DNA of 64,000 nucleotides from Peribacillus simplex (lineage in GTDB: Bacteria > Bacillota > Bacilli > Bacillales > DSM-1321): positions 1 to 64,000 of the forward strand of contig NZ_FTMX01000009.1 in the NCBI RefSeq assembly GCF_900156045.1, in the 5' to 3' direction. The position numbers and the translations under genes were made by a program. The stretch's first letter is position 1; each line of letters begins with the position of its first letter. The notes beneath the pieces are model-generated. The model was not told the DNA's origin, ran no database searches, and worked only from the letters and a program-made list of their open reading frames with translations. Of the stretch, positions 36,034 through 46,457 are shown in pieces.

Positions 36034-36058
36034 TTATTGTATAGTTAACACAAACTGT
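36034..36058 (+). repeat. 25-bp direct repeat, copy 2
   Basis: Two mismatches from 35321-35345, same orientation; see that entry. Confidence 0.6.
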
Positions 36059-36390
36059 GCAATAGGAGGAGAAAGCCTCCCCCTCAGATTATTTGCTTTT
36101 CGGAGCTTCTGAAACCCTTACCTTGCGACCCGGTGGCTTCAATGTTTTCCTGTGCTCTTCCCTTCTAGAGCTACAGATGAGTTTTAATTTCAGTTGATCA
36201 CTGCCTTAATTTATTTTACATTCTATGTATATAACTCTTAACAATATCAAAACCTATGACTAGCAACACATTACATTCAGAAACAGCCCCCCCCAATAAT
36301 AATATGAAACGTTGTTATATTACGTGAGAAAATAAAAATTCTATATATGGTATATGGAGTATTCATTAAAGTGTTTCTGGGAAAATAAAA

Positions 36391-36520
36391 CATAAAATTA
36401 TAGCGAAATGCCTCATTTGCATCCATGATTTTTCCAATTATAATCATTTCCAGCGCTTTTCCTTTGCTAACGATTCTAGCTAAGCGCTGTGTGCCTCCAG
36501 CTCCTGGAATAATCGATAAA
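36391..36520 (-). pseudogene. Enoyl-CoA hydratase fragment
   Basis: The minus strand reads [20 protein letters not shown], then [17 protein letters not shown]. This is the central enoyl-CoA hydratase segment after the catalytic Glu, and nothing of the rest survives. It is similar to but clearly diverged from the intact hydratase at 46.5 kb. The remainder of 36059-36584 shows no gene. Confidence 0.75.
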
Positions 36521-36584
36521 ATGATCGAACTTTACCTTAAATTCACAAACGTTACTAAATATATTTGCTAGAACAATAATTAAT

Positions 36585-37847
36585 CTAATAATTTACACTA
36601 TTATTCACAGAATCGGATTTATTATTTGAAGATTGGTCCATATACGGTTCATATATTTTTTCACGAATAAACAACGCAGGGATAATTCCACATAACACAT
36701 AAGCAACCCCCATAAGAGACAAACCAACTCCAATAGAATAATTTGTAGCGATCATACCGATCATTACCGGTGCCAGAGCAGCCCCTGATCTACCAATGTT
36801 ATACGATCCCCCTACCGCAGTACCCCGGATTTGCGTCGAAAAGCTTTCACTCATGTATGTTGCATTCACAGCATAGGGTATACCGATAAGAAATCCAAAT
36901 AGCGTAAATAAGATAACAATATTAGCTGGATTTTGGTAATTTACAATAAGAGGAAGTGCCACGGCTGTACCAATTGTACCAACGACGAATATAACCTTAC
37001 GTCCAAATTTATCCGCAAGCCAACCAGCTATGATTTTACCTACAATCATGGCAGTATAGGTTCCGACAAGATAACTTGTCATTTTCTTAAAGTCATAGCC
37101 TAAATCACTGACAATATAGCTTGGAAGCCAATTGTTAACTCCATAGTAACCAAACTGAAGAAGGACTGATGTTAATGACCATAAAATAAACATTCTTCTC
37201 GCTTTCGGCTCCTGAAATATGCTTGTCCATTCATTCTGTTTCAAATTAGCTTTCTTTTTAGCACTTTGCTTCCAACCTTCCGGCTCTGGAATGTTAAATC
37301 TCATATATACAGCGAGTAAAACAGGAACCAAAGCGATTAGAAATAATGGACGCCAACCATACTGTGGTAATATTGCTCCGGCTAATAACGTTGCCACTAA
37401 GTATCCAACCGACCACCCTGCTTGCAATGTACCTAATATCGTAGTTCGGCGTTTTGTCGGTACATATTCTGCCATAAGCATATTAACAACAGCATATTCT
37501 GCTCCCAAGCCAAATGAAGATATGAAACGAATAGCGAGGAACTGTTCATAGCTCTGGGCAAACACCAAAAGAGTGGTACCAATAGAGAAGATAATTATTG
37601 ACCAAAAAATCGTTCTAACCCTACCAAATCGATCAGACAACCATCCTCCTATTAGACCTCCAACAGCCATTCCTACTAGTGTCCATGTTCCCAGAGCACC
37701 AGCCTGAACGTTGTTCATGTTAAACTCTTCCTTTAATTTAGGAAGACTCAAAGCGAGCATTTGTATATCCATAGCATCTACCATGAGGCCCAGAAACGAA
37801 GAGATAAACACAATAATCCATAAACGCGGTCTCGAAGAATTAGACAT
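36585..37847 (-). CDS. MFS transporter, aromatic acid:H+ symporter (AAHS)-like
   Basis: 420 residues, twelve predicted helices. LMVDAMDIQMLALSLPKL resembles the D-x-x-D helix 1 motif of AAHS carriers such as PcaK. GGWLSDRFGRVRTIFWS and GWLADKFGRKVIF are the two MFS loop motifs, and PEPEGWKQ lies in the central loop. Likely imports an aromatic or other carboxylic acid. A hydratase fragment lies downstream and an intergenic region upstream, so it appears monocistronic. The start codon has only a weak AAGGA very close by. Confidence 0.85.
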   Translation of the reverse strand: MSNSSRPRLWIIVFISSFLGLMVDAMDIQMLALSLPKLKEEFNMNNVQAGALGTWTLVGMAVGGLIGGWLSDRFGRVRTIFWSIIIFSIGTTLLVFAQSYEQFLAIRFISSFGLGAEYAVVNMLMAEYVPTKRRTTILGTLQAGWSVGYLVATLLAGAILPQYGWRPLFLIALVPVLLAVYMRFNIPEPEGWKQSAKKKANLKQNEWTSIFQEPKARRMFILWSLTSVLLQFGYYGVNNWLPSYIVSDLGYDFKKMTSYLVGTYTAMIVGKIIAGWLADKFGRKVIFVVGTIGTAVALPLIVNYQNPANIVILFTLFGFLIGIPYAVNATYMSESFSTQIRGTAVGGSYNIGRSGAALAPVMIGMIATNYSIGVGLSLMGVAYVLCGIIPALFIREKIYEPYMDQSSNNKSDSVNNSVNY

Positions 37848-38353
37848 GTCCTTACACCACTCTCTCTTTAATTAAAAATAGATGTTTAATGAAAATGATT
37901 CCGCTTTCATTCTTATTGACTAATAATCTTATTTTCTAAACAGCTTCTTTCTATCCTCATTGAATCAGAAACTCTTTAACTGCTATGCAATCTACTTTTT
38001 ACTAGTATGAGGGTTAATCCAATTTACTAATTTCCGGCATCAAATCGACTGCTAAACTATCCATACGTATCCCCAAACCTTCTATTACTGTATTGATGAT
38101 ACTTATGAAAGTAGATATTTGTTAAAATATCTTATTTTCCCATGTTAACATTATGATAGGTAGTTCGTTTTTTTTCGCTGTATAAAAGCTAAAAGGGGCC
38201 TAGTTATTACCCCTTATTCGCTTTTGGTCGAAATAACGATTGACATAGAGATCAACAGAGATCCTTATTTTATAAATTGGCTTCGTTAAAGTTCGATGTA
38301 AATAATTTGAATTAAACTATAAAGAGTAATGATTTTAAGCTTTTTTTTACTCT
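37848..38353. other. Intergenic region
   Basis: About 500 bp without a coding pattern except the downstream tail of the Spo0E-like gene: DNA at 38280-38340 is still alignable with the 3' end of the longer Spo0E-like gene at 15.4 kb. Confidence 0.4.
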
Positions 38354-38533
38354 TTATAAAAATTGATTATCATATATAACTTTTTGTAGCAAGATTATTT
38401 TCCTATCTAATTTTTGACTGACTTTTATTACCTGAGAATCAGAAATGCCCCTTTTCTCTGCTAATTTGTACATACTATGCCGATCTTCATTTATACTTCC
38501 TCTTAGGACTCGTAAATCTTTCAAATTCATCAT
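38354..38533 (-). CDS. Small Spo0E-like protein, 59 residues
   Basis: MMNLKDLRVLRGSINEDRHS followed by MYKLAEKRGISDSQVIKVSQ and KLDRKIILLQKV, with AAGGGGAAAAG before the ATG. The S-x-x-LD core with the catalytic Asp is intact, so it could be active on Spo0A~P. Compared with the 15.4-kb gene it stops early, and the DNA after the stop still resembles that gene's tail, indicating a common origin with C-terminal truncation. The length is normal for the family. Monocistronic, between an MFS gene and the fadF-like gene. Confidence 0.75.
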   Translation of the reverse strand: MMNLKDLRVLRGSINEDRHSMYKLAEKRGISDSQVIKVSQKLDRKIILLQKVIYDNQFL

Positions 38534-38649
38534 CTTTTCCCCTTCTATAGCTTGTTTTAAAGCAGTTAATAAAGTGTAAATTAAGATCAGAATTTTACCC
38601 TTTTTCTAGAAACAACTCTATTCTCTAAGACAGTCCTAAGATCAAATCA

Positions 38650-40737
38650 TCAGATCGCTAATTCTAAAATTTCTGCAATATCCATGGTCTTCACGTCATC
38701 CTCAACTTCCTTCGCTTTCGTTCCGTCACTAAGCATGGTTAAACAATAAGGACATCCACTGGAAATTGTAGAGCATTTGGTTGCAATCGCCTGCTCGGTC
38801 CTTGTAACGTTGATACGGCTTCCCGTATCTTCTTCCATCCACATACGTCCACCACCGGCACCACAGCACATCGCCGTGTCACGACTGCGTTCCATTTCAA
38901 TAAGCTTCACACCTGGAATCGATTTTAATATTTCCCTCGGTGGATCATATACCTCGTTGTATCTTCCTAAATAGCATGAATCATGGAAAGTAATGGTCTC
39001 ATTCACATCGTTTTTCGGCACTAGTCTACCTTCTTTAACCAGTTCTGCAAGAAGTTCTGTATGATGGTACACTTCCGCTTCCAAGCCAAAGTCTGGATAC
39101 TCATTTTTGAACGTATTATAAGCATGAGGATCAATCGTTACAATTTTCTTCACATCATTTTTTTCAAATTCTTCCATGTTCTTCGTTGCAAGTTCTTGGA
39201 ATAGAAATTCATTTCCTAGACGCCTGGCCGTATCCCCTGAGTTCTTTTCTTTGCTTCCTAAAATGGCAAACTTTACACATGCTTCATTTAAAAGTTTTGC
39301 AAAGGATAAGGCAATTTTTTGACTTCGATTATCATAGGAACCCATAGAGCCCACCCAGAATAAATAGTCAAATTCCTCTCCTTGCTTTTTTATTTCCTTT
39401 ACAGTAGGAATATAGACATCTTCCCGTATCTCACGCCAATTTTCTCTCTCTTTACGGTTTAGTCCCCATGGATTTCCTTGGCGTTCAATATTTTGCATCG
39501 CACGCTGTGCATCTGCATCCATCTTGCCTTCTGTTAATACGAGGTAACGACGAAGATCAATGATTTTGTCCACATGTTCGTTCATAACTGGACACTGATC
39601 TTCACAATTACGGCAAGTTGTACATGCCCAAATTTCCTCTTCTGTGATCACATCGCCAATAAGACTTGGAGAATAATCAAGAGTAGCCGCAGCTTCTTCA
39701 TAACCACTAGATCTCGACATCATTGCAAGTTGATTCCCTTGTGTGCCAGTAAACGCAAATCCTGGCACCCATGGCGATTTGGACGTAACCGTAGCCCCTG
39801 TATTAGTCAAATGGTCTCTCATCTTAACAATCAAATCCATTGGAGAAAGCATTTTACCGGTACCTGTTGCCGGACACATATTTGTACATCGTCCACATTC
39901 TGCACATGCATATAGATCGATCAGCTGCTGCTGGGTAAAATTTTGTATTTTCCCGACGCCGTATTCCTCTACTTCTTCTTCCCCGAAATCAATCTTCCTT
40001 AATTTCCCTACAGGACCAACTTTCTTGAAAAAGATATTGAACATAGCAAATAGCTCGTGTGCTTGTTTAGACTGTGGCACAAATACCATGAAAGAAAAGA
40101 CGGTTATCATATGCAGCCACCAAAATATATAGAATAGTACAGTCCCTATCGTTGGTCCAACGCCGGAAAACACTAACGCAATAGCACCAGAAAACGGGGC
40201 GTAAGCCATATACGGTTCATGATCTAACATAATCGCTTCGAATCCTAATGTAAGCAAGATTGATAAGGTCAGAGTACATAAAGCGATATAGACAAAAGCA
40301 GCTTTGCCATCACGCTTCCATTGTAATCGATTTAACTTTTCCCCATAGCGACGGAAGAATCCATATACGACCGCCAACAGCATAAGGAATGTCGCCCACT
40401 CCTGCAGAAAACTAAAATATTTATGCCCATCACCAAAAGGAAATTCATACCCTTTAATAAACCCTTTTATGATGAGTTCAATAAGTCCTACTTGAATGAT
40501 AAAGAAGGTGTAAAATAATACTAAGTGCATCAGCCCGCTTTTCTTGTCTTTAAACAACTTTCGCTGTCCGAATCCATTCACTAGCACAGCATTGATGCGC
40601 TCTTTAAAGCGTGGTTCAAATTCAGCTTTTTTGCCCAGTTTCACAAACAAATAGCGAGTGTATACAAGCTGGACAAACAAGTAAACTGCATATCCTGACA
40701 GTGCTAAGAAAGCTAGTAAATTTAGCAGTGATAGCAT
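38650..40737 (-). CDS. fadF: Membrane Fe-S ETF:quinone oxidoreductase (FadF/EtfD-like)
   Basis: 695 residues. The N-terminal 230 or so form a NarI-like membrane domain with several helices. Two 4Fe-4S motifs follow (CAECGRCTNMCP and CTTCRNCEDQCP). The C-terminal half holds CCG-type heterodisulfide-reductase domains (HDSCYLGRYN, AMCCGAGGGRMW, SSGCPYC). This matches Bacillus FadF (YwjF), proposed to pass electrons from EtfAB to menaquinone. It lies directly after etfB-etfA, strongly supporting that role. GGAGGAGG precedes the ATG. Confidence 0.88.
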   Translation of the reverse strand: MLSLLNLLAFLALSGYAVYLFVQLVYTRYLFVKLGKKAEFEPRFKERINAVLVNGFGQRKLFKDKKSGLMHLVLFYTFFIIQVGLIELIIKGFIKGYEFPFGDGHKYFSFLQEWATFLMLLAVVYGFFRRYGEKLNRLQWKRDGKAAFVYIALCTLTLSILLTLGFEAIMLDHEPYMAYAPFSGAIALVFSGVGPTIGTVLFYIFWWLHMITVFSFMVFVPQSKQAHELFAMFNIFFKKVGPVGKLRKIDFGEEEVEEYGVGKIQNFTQQQLIDLYACAECGRCTNMCPATGTGKMLSPMDLIVKMRDHLTNTGATVTSKSPWVPGFAFTGTQGNQLAMMSRSSGYEEAAATLDYSPSLIGDVITEEEIWACTTCRNCEDQCPVMNEHVDKIIDLRRYLVLTEGKMDADAQRAMQNIERQGNPWGLNRKERENWREIREDVYIPTVKEIKKQGEEFDYLFWVGSMGSYDNRSQKIALSFAKLLNEACVKFAILGSKEKNSGDTARRLGNEFLFQELATKNMEEFEKNDVKKIVTIDPHAYNTFKNEYPDFGLEAEVYHHTELLAELVKEGRLVPKNDVNETITFHDSCYLGRYNEVYDPPREILKSIPGVKLIEMERSRDTAMCCGAGGGRMWMEEDTGSRINVTRTEQAIATKCSTISSGCPYCLTMLSDGTKAKEVEDDVKTMDIAEILELAI

Positions 40738-40776
40738 CTTGTTCCTCCTCCAAAGTGAATAATTCAGTATTCTATA

Positions 40777-41754
40777 TTAAACAGAAACCAGAACTTTTTT
40801 AAATTCTTCTGTAAAAAGAGGAACTACTTCAAATAAATCTCCTACAATGCCATAGTCTGCCACTTGGAAAATGTTAGCCTCTGGATCTTTGTTAATGGCA
40901 ACAATGACTTTTGAGTTTGACATTCCTGCCAAGTGTTGAATGGCTCCAGAAATTCCGCAAGCAATGTATAAATCAGGTGTCACAACCTTTCCAGTTTGAC
41001 CGATTTGCAGTGAATAATCACAATAATCAGCATCACAAGCACCACGTGATGCTCCTACGGCACCACCTAATACGTTTGCAAGTTCCTGTAAAGGGCTGAA
41101 TCCATCTTCACTCTTAACACCTCGACCACCAGAAACAATCACTTTTGCTTCAGATAAATCTCCACCTTCTGTCGTTTTTCGTACGATCTCTTTAATGACA
41201 GTACGAAGGTCTTTGATTTCAGCCTCAAATGAGCTTACTTCACCAGAGCGTGTCTCGTTCTTTTCAAGTGCAGCAATATTGTTTGGACGAATGGTTGCAA
41301 AAATAATTCCGTCCGTAATGATTTTCTTCTCAAATGCTTTACCTGAGTAAATTGGACGAGTAAATACAACTTGATCACCTGTAATTTCAACAGCTATTGC
41401 ATCGGAAATTAATCCCGATTCTATTTTCGCAGCAATTTTGGGTGATAGATCTTTTCCAAGGGCCGTATGTCCTATCAAAATTCCTTCAGGTTTTTCATCA
41501 TTTATCACTTGAAGAAATGCTTGTCCAAAACCATCAGATGTATACGATTTCAATTTGTCGTTTTCAACTAAAACTACACGGTCTGCACCGTATGCGATCA
41601 TCTCCTGTACAAGGTCAGAGGCACTGTCATTTAAGAGTACACCGACCACTTCACCACCTTCAGAAACAGTTTTTGCTGCTGCAATCGCTTCGAATGAAAC
41701 ATTGCGAAGCGCACCTTCACGAATTTCTCCTAAGACTATCACTTTTCTAGCCAT
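40777..41754 (-). CDS. etfA: Electron transfer flavoprotein alpha subunit
   Basis: 325 residues. The N-terminal ETF domain (VIVLGEIREGALRNVSFEA) is followed by the C-terminal FAD domain with VSGGRGVKSEDGF, GAVGASRGACDADY, QIGQTGKVVTPDLYI and HLAGMSNSKVIVAINKD. Pairs with EtfB to carry electrons from acyl-CoA dehydrogenase. Starts 14 bp after etfB with GGGGGAGG. Confidence 0.95.
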   Translation of the reverse strand: MARKVIVLGEIREGALRNVSFEAIAAAKTVSEGGEVVGVLLNDSASDLVQEMIAYGADRVVLVENDKLKSYTSDGFGQAFLQVINDEKPEGILIGHTALGKDLSPKIAAKIESGLISDAIAVEITGDQVVFTRPIYSGKAFEKKIITDGIIFATIRPNNIAALEKNETRSGEVSSFEAEIKDLRTVIKEIVRKTTEGGDLSEAKVIVSGGRGVKSEDGFSPLQELANVLGGAVGASRGACDADYCDYSLQIGQTGKVVTPDLYIACGISGAIQHLAGMSNSKVIVAINKDPEANIFQVADYGIVGDLFEVVPLFTEEFKKVLVSV

Positions 41755-41768
41755 TATAATTCCTCCCC

Positions 41769-42542
41769 CTATATTACTTTAGCTTCCGTATGAAGTAGTT
41801 TTAATAGTTCTTTTACTTGGCTCTCAAGCCCACCTTCAAGGATTTTACCTGCTTCCTTTTTAGGCGGAAGATAAACTTCAATTGTCTTAGATTTAGGCGC
41901 TACATCATCTTCATTAAGATTAAGATCATCTAGTTCCAATTCTTCAAGCGGTTTTTTCTTTGCCTTCATAATGCCAGGTAATGATGGATAACGCGGTTCA
42001 TTTAATCCCTGCTGTGCAGTCACAAGCAATGGAAGCGAAGATTCAATAATTTCACTATCCCCTTCCACATCACGCTCGATTACGGCCGTTTTGCCATCAA
42101 CATCAATTTTCGTAATAGTTGTGATATAAGGAATTTCCAATAGTTCAGCCAGACGGGGACCGATTTGACCGGAGCTTTTATCGACCGAAACATTCCCCCC
42201 TAATATTAAGTCGAACTCATTTTCTTGGAAATATTGTGCTAGAATTTTAGACGTTGTAAATGGATCACTTTCTTCAAGATCGTCTTCCGTATTGATCAAG
42301 ACCGCTTGATCACACCCCATAGCAAGAGCCGTCCGCAGTACTTTCTCGGCCTCTTCATTGCCAATCGTGACAACTGTAACATTTCCTCCATGTTTACCCT
42401 TTAATAGAATCGCCTCTTCGATGGCATATTCATCGTATGGGTTTATGATGAATTCAGCACCCTGCTCATCAATAGCTCCATTATTTATACTTATTTTTTC
42501 CTCTGTATCAAACGTTCTTTTTAATAGAACAAAAATATTCAT
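41769..42542 (-). CDS. etfB: Electron transfer flavoprotein beta subunit
   Basis: 257 residues. Typical EtfB: MNIFVLLKRTFDTEEKI, NPYDEYAIEEAI, VVTIGNEEAEKVLRTALAMG, GNVSVDKSSGQIGPRLAE and a recognition-loop region before KAKKKPLEEL. AAGGAG precedes the ATG. 209 bp separate it from the CoA-transferase gene upstream, enough for an extra promoter, although no clear one is seen. Confidence 0.95.
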   Translation of the reverse strand: MNIFVLLKRTFDTEEKISINNGAIDEQGAEFIINPYDEYAIEEAILLKGKHGGNVTVVTIGNEEAEKVLRTALAMGCDQAVLINTEDDLEESDPFTTSKILAQYFQENEFDLILGGNVSVDKSSGQIGPRLAELLEIPYITTITKIDVDGKTAVIERDVEGDSEIIESSLPLLVTAQQGLNEPRYPSLPGIMKAKKKPLEELELDDLNLNEDDVAPKSKTIEVYLPPKKEAGKILEGGLESQVKELLKLLHTEAKVI

Positions 42543-42751
42543 TAGTAACTCTCCTTGTTTTTATGAGAATTTAAAGGTTTGTTTTCATAGAACTGTATGA
42601 CCAGCTCATGCTTTGAACTTGTTATTTTTAACTTCACTTAAAAATAGCTAAAGAGATTCACCTGCAGTAATTAAGAAACCACATAGCTATCTAAAATTTT
42701 GAATAGGAAACATCTAGACTATGAAAACCATTAATAATGTGAACAAGAATT

Positions 42752-43969
42752 TTAGGATAAACACTGAGTGTTTCCCTCGAACTCACCGATTACGCGCTTA
42801 CTTTTTAATTCTTCAATCTGTTCAGCAGAGAACTCCAGCTCAACCAAAATCTCATCCGTATGTTCCCCAAGCAAAGGAGGATATTTTTTCAGACTTGCCG
42901 GTGTTTCTGATAGTTTTACAGGGAATCCAGGCATCTTTAAATTGTTGACTATTGGATGCTCGACCTCGAGAATCATCTCCCTGGCCTTCACATGTGGATG
43001 GTTGACTACCTGATCAATGGTATGGATCGGGCCACATGGTACTCCAACATCATCCAGACGTTCAAATATTTCTTTGCTCTCCAACATAGAAAGTCGTTCA
43101 CTAATCATAGGAACCAGTATAGAGCGATTGCTAACCCGGTCTTCATTTGTTAAAAATCTCGAATCCTCTAAAAGATCCCCCCACCCCATGGCATGGCAGC
43201 ATTTCTCCCATAGACCGTTATTGGCAACAGCTAGAATAACATCCTTATCCTTAGAAGAGAACGCCTGATACGGGACGAGTGTAGGATGAGCCGATCCCAT
43301 GCGTCCTGCAGGGTTATCCGTGGCAAAATATCCCGTTGCCATATGGTTTAACAAGGAAATCTGACCATCCAATAAGCTAACATCAATAAATTGCCCCCTC
43401 TCTGTCTTATCCCTTGCTATGAGAGCTGTTAGAATGCCGTAAGCAGCAAACATCCCTGTCGTTAAGTCGACAATCGACATTCCAGCTTTGACAGGTGTCC
43501 GCCCCTGTTCTCCCGTAATGCTCATCAAACCTCCATACCCCTGTAAAAGCAGATCATAGCCGGCTCGATTTTTCTCCGGCCCGGTACGCCCAAAGCCTGA
43601 GATTGAACAATAAATGAGGCGCGGATTAATTTCCTTTATCTGTTCATAACCAAGGCCGAGCTTATCCAGTGCACCAGTTCGGAAATTCTCAATGAGAACA
43701 TCCGATTCCTTTGCCAGCTTATAAATAATCTCTCTTCCCTCATCTGTTTTTAGATCGATTGTGATACTACGCTTGTTTCGATTTGAAGAAAGGTAATAAC
43801 AACTTTCTCCATTCCATGAAGGTGGAGTAAAGCGCCTTGACTCATCCCCTGTTCCAGGTTGCTCAACCTTGATGATATCTGCACCCATGTCCCCGAGCAA
43901 CATACTACTATAAGGACCTGCTAGAGTTCTAGATAAATCAAGTACCTTGATGCCATCCAATGCCCGCAT
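42752..43969 (-). CDS. CaiB/BaiF (class III) CoA-transferase
   Basis: 405 residues from ATG 43969 (AGGGG upstream; a longer frame to 44005 is less likely). MRALDGIKVLDLSRTLAGPY, LLGDMGADIIKVEQPGTGDE, NRNKRSITIDLKTDEGR and the catalytic Asp in AGMSIVDLTTGM identify formyl-CoA/carnitine-CoA transferase-like enzymes. It would activate an organic acid with CoA for the following beta-oxidation enzymes; no acyl-CoA synthetase is present in the block. The acid is not identifiable from sequence. Confidence 0.9.
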   Translation of the reverse strand: MRALDGIKVLDLSRTLAGPYSSMLLGDMGADIIKVEQPGTGDESRRFTPPSWNGESCYYLSSNRNKRSITIDLKTDEGREIIYKLAKESDVLIENFRTGALDKLGLGYEQIKEINPRLIYCSISGFGRTGPEKNRAGYDLLLQGYGGLMSITGEQGRTPVKAGMSIVDLTTGMFAAYGILTALIARDKTERGQFIDVSLLDGQISLLNHMATGYFATDNPAGRMGSAHPTLVPYQAFSSKDKDVILAVANNGLWEKCCHAMGWGDLLEDSRFLTNEDRVSNRSILVPMISERLSMLESKEIFERLDDVGVPCGPIHTIDQVVNHPHVKAREMILEVEHPIVNNLKMPGFPVKLSETPASLKKYPPLLGEHTDEILVELEFSAEQIEELKSKRVIGEFEGNTQCLS

Positions 43970-44029
43970 AATTACAACCCCTTTCTTAAAGTCTTTCATA
44001 CGCATTAGTAAAATCGCACGAAATGTTTA

Positions 44030-45223
44030 TTATCTTCTTAAATTTTCAATAATTGTTGATATTCCTATTCCACCTGCAATACATAAAGTTACTAATCCAT
44101 AGCGAGCCTTTCTCCGTTCCATTTCATACATTAGCTTTGTCATTAAAATGGAACCTGTTGCCCCAATCGGATGACCAAGCGCAATCGCACCGCCATTCAC
44201 GTTTACTTTGCTTTGATCGATTTGTAACTCTTCAATAACTGCTAAACTTTGTGCGGCAAATGCTTCATTAAGCTCGATTAGATCTATATCCTCCATTGTG
44301 AGCCCTGCTAATTTTAAAGCCTTTTTTGTTGCGGGAACTGGACCAATCCCCATAATCTCAGGTGAAACTCCTGCAACAGCCTGAGAAACAATTCTTGCTC
44401 TCGGTGATAAGCCTCGTTTACTCGCTTCCTCATCCGCCATTAATAGGAGAGCCGCGGCGCCATCATTCCGTCCACTTGAATTTCCTGGAGTGACAGTTCC
44501 CCCCTCCTTGAATACCGCTGGCAACTTAGCCAATTTTTCCATTGAGGTTTCACGTGGATGCTCATCTGTTGCGAAGACTGTTATTCCTTTTCTCGTTTTA
44601 ATTTCATATGGAATAATTTCATCGTTAAATAAACCGCTTTTGATCGCATTTGCTGCTTTTTCTTGACTATTCAAAGCGAATTCATCCTGCGTCTTGCGAC
44701 TAATGTTATATTTTTCTGCTAAATTTTCTGCCGTAAGTCCCATTGTTAGCCGTCCATAAACCTCGATAGGCTGTGCCCTTGGTTGACTTTCAGTGTTGGG
44801 ATCAACTAACTCGCTGTTCCCTGCTCTGTAACCGTATCTAGCATTTCGTAAATAATAGGGAGCGGTACTCATGCTTTCCCCTCCACCAGCAAGAACAATG
44901 TCTGACAGCCCACTCATAATTTGTTGTGCAGCATTATGAATGGACTGCAAGCCTGAACCACATTGGCGGTGAACAGTATAGCCTGGGACTTCATTTGGAA
45001 TCTTAGCCCGAAGAGCAGCCAGACGAGCAAGGTTGGGCGTATCTGAGCTTTGTTTTGCATTCCCCCAGATTACTTCATCAATATCCGCGCTATCAATTCC
45101 TGCCCGATAAATCACTTCTCTCATCACTTTTTCAGATAGATACTCTACCTCAACATCTTTTAAAGAACCACCCATTCCTCCGATAGCCGTACGAACACCA
45201 TCAACAATAACTACATCTCGCAT
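44030..45223 (-). CDS. Acetyl-CoA acetyltransferase / 3-ketoacyl-CoA thiolase
   Basis: 397 residues from ATG 45223 (GGGAG upstream; ATG 45232 is an alternative). Active-site Cys in [36 protein letters not shown] with the catalytic His, and LCIAGGIG where most thiolases have CxGGG, a modest variation of the second-Cys loop (CIAGG). Catalyses the last beta-oxidation step or acetoacetyl-CoA interconversion. Confidence 0.93.
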   Translation of the reverse strand: MRDVVIVDGVRTAIGGMGGSLKDVEVEYLSEKVMREVIYRAGIDSADIDEVIWGNAKQSSDTPNLARLAALRAKIPNEVPGYTVHRQCGSGLQSIHNAAQQIMSGLSDIVLAGGGESMSTAPYYLRNARYGYRAGNSELVDPNTESQPRAQPIEVYGRLTMGLTAENLAEKYNISRKTQDEFALNSQEKAANAIKSGLFNDEIIPYEIKTRKGITVFATDEHPRETSMEKLAKLPAVFKEGGTVTPGNSSGRNDGAAALLLMADEEASKRGLSPRARIVSQAVAGVSPEIMGIGPVPATKKALKLAGLTMEDIDLIELNEAFAAQSLAVIEELQIDQSKVNVNGGAIALGHPIGATGSILMTKLMYEMERRKARYGLVTLCIAGGIGISTIIENLRR

Positions 45224-45287
45224 CTCATCCAACTCCCGTTTTTGAAAATAATGAATTTTTAGACAAATCTTTATGAACCTTATATCA

Positions 45288-46436
45288 TCAGGAGTACTGA
45301 CGCTTTAATTCGGCAGCGATAATATTCTTCTGAATCTGGCTAGTACCTTCATAGATTGTCGTAATTCTTGCATCTCGATAATACCTTTCAATTGGGTATT
45401 CTTTAATATATCCGATGCCGCCATGGACCTGGATAGCCAAATCAGCCACACGATTGTAAACTTCAGATCCGAACAACTTGGCAATAGATGCATCCTTAAC
45501 TACACGTTGATTCTGATCGGTCATCCATGCCACTCGATAAGTGATCGAACGAAGTGCTTCAATTTCAGTCACCATATCAGCAAGCATGTGCTGAACAGCT
45601 TGCTGCTCAAAAATTGGTTTGCCAAATTGTTCCCTTTCAAGTGCATACTTGACGGAATAATCAAGCAGCTTTTCACATGATCCTAGATTCCTTGCTGCCA
45701 GCCCTGTACGACCATTCGCGAGAATTTTTAACGCATTGACATATCCTAAACCTTCTTCACCAAGGACATTTTCTGCTGGAACCTCCATATCTTCAAAGAA
45801 TAGCTCCGCTGAATGTGAGCCCCTCAGCCCCATTTTGTCTTCCACTTTTCCTAATTTGAATCCAGGGAAATCCTTTTCAATAATAAAGGATGTGATTCCT
45901 TTTGCACCTTTTTCAGGGTCAGTAATAGCCATAACAGTAAAGACATGGGCATCCACCGCATTTGTAATATAATGCTTAGAACCATTAATAATATATTTGT
46001 CTCCTTTTTTTATGGCTGTTGTTTTTAGATTTGCCGCATTGGATCCCGCGCTTGGTTCAGTTAATGCAAAAGCACCTATCCATTCGCCTGATGCCATTTT
46101 CGGTAAGTATTTTTTCTTCTGCTCCTCGTTTCCTAACTCAACAATACCTACTGAACCGATACCATTGTGCGCACCCACAAGTGTTGTGTAGCCATTATGC
46201 GTTTTTCCAATTTCTTCAAAAATCGCACATTTCCCAACCATATCCAGTCCTAATCCGCCGTACTCCTCAGGAATACTAAGACCAAACAAGCCTATTTCTT
46301 TTGTCATCTCCATAATGTATCCAGGAATTTCATTTTTCTCTTCAATTTCCATCGCTACAGGTTCTACTTCTTCCTGAATAAATTTGCGAACCAATTTCTT
46401 TAACTGCTCAATATCTTCTGGTAATTTAAAATCCAT
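45288..46436 (-). CDS. Acyl-CoA dehydrogenase
   Basis: 382 residues. Three-domain FAD enzyme: FALTEPSAGSNAANLKT (FAD loop), GIGYIKEYPIERYYRDARIT and the catalytic Glu in TTIYEGTSQIQKN near the C-terminus. A short/branched-chain acyl-CoA dehydrogenase type by length. Electrons go to EtfAB encoded downstream. 51 bp separate it from the thiolase gene start. Confidence 0.93.
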   Translation of the reverse strand: MDFKLPEDIEQLKKLVRKFIQEEVEPVAMEIEEKNEIPGYIMEMTKEIGLFGLSIPEEYGGLGLDMVGKCAIFEEIGKTHNGYTTLVGAHNGIGSVGIVELGNEEQKKKYLPKMASGEWIGAFALTEPSAGSNAANLKTTAIKKGDKYIINGSKHYITNAVDAHVFTVMAITDPEKGAKGITSFIIEKDFPGFKLGKVEDKMGLRGSHSAELFFEDMEVPAENVLGEEGLGYVNALKILANGRTGLAARNLGSCEKLLDYSVKYALEREQFGKPIFEQQAVQHMLADMVTEIEALRSITYRVAWMTDQNQRVVKDASIAKLFGSEVYNRVADLAIQVHGGIGYIKEYPIERYYRDARITTIYEGTSQIQKNIIAAELKRQYS

Positions 46437-46457
46437 GATCTTTCCCCTCTCTTTTTT

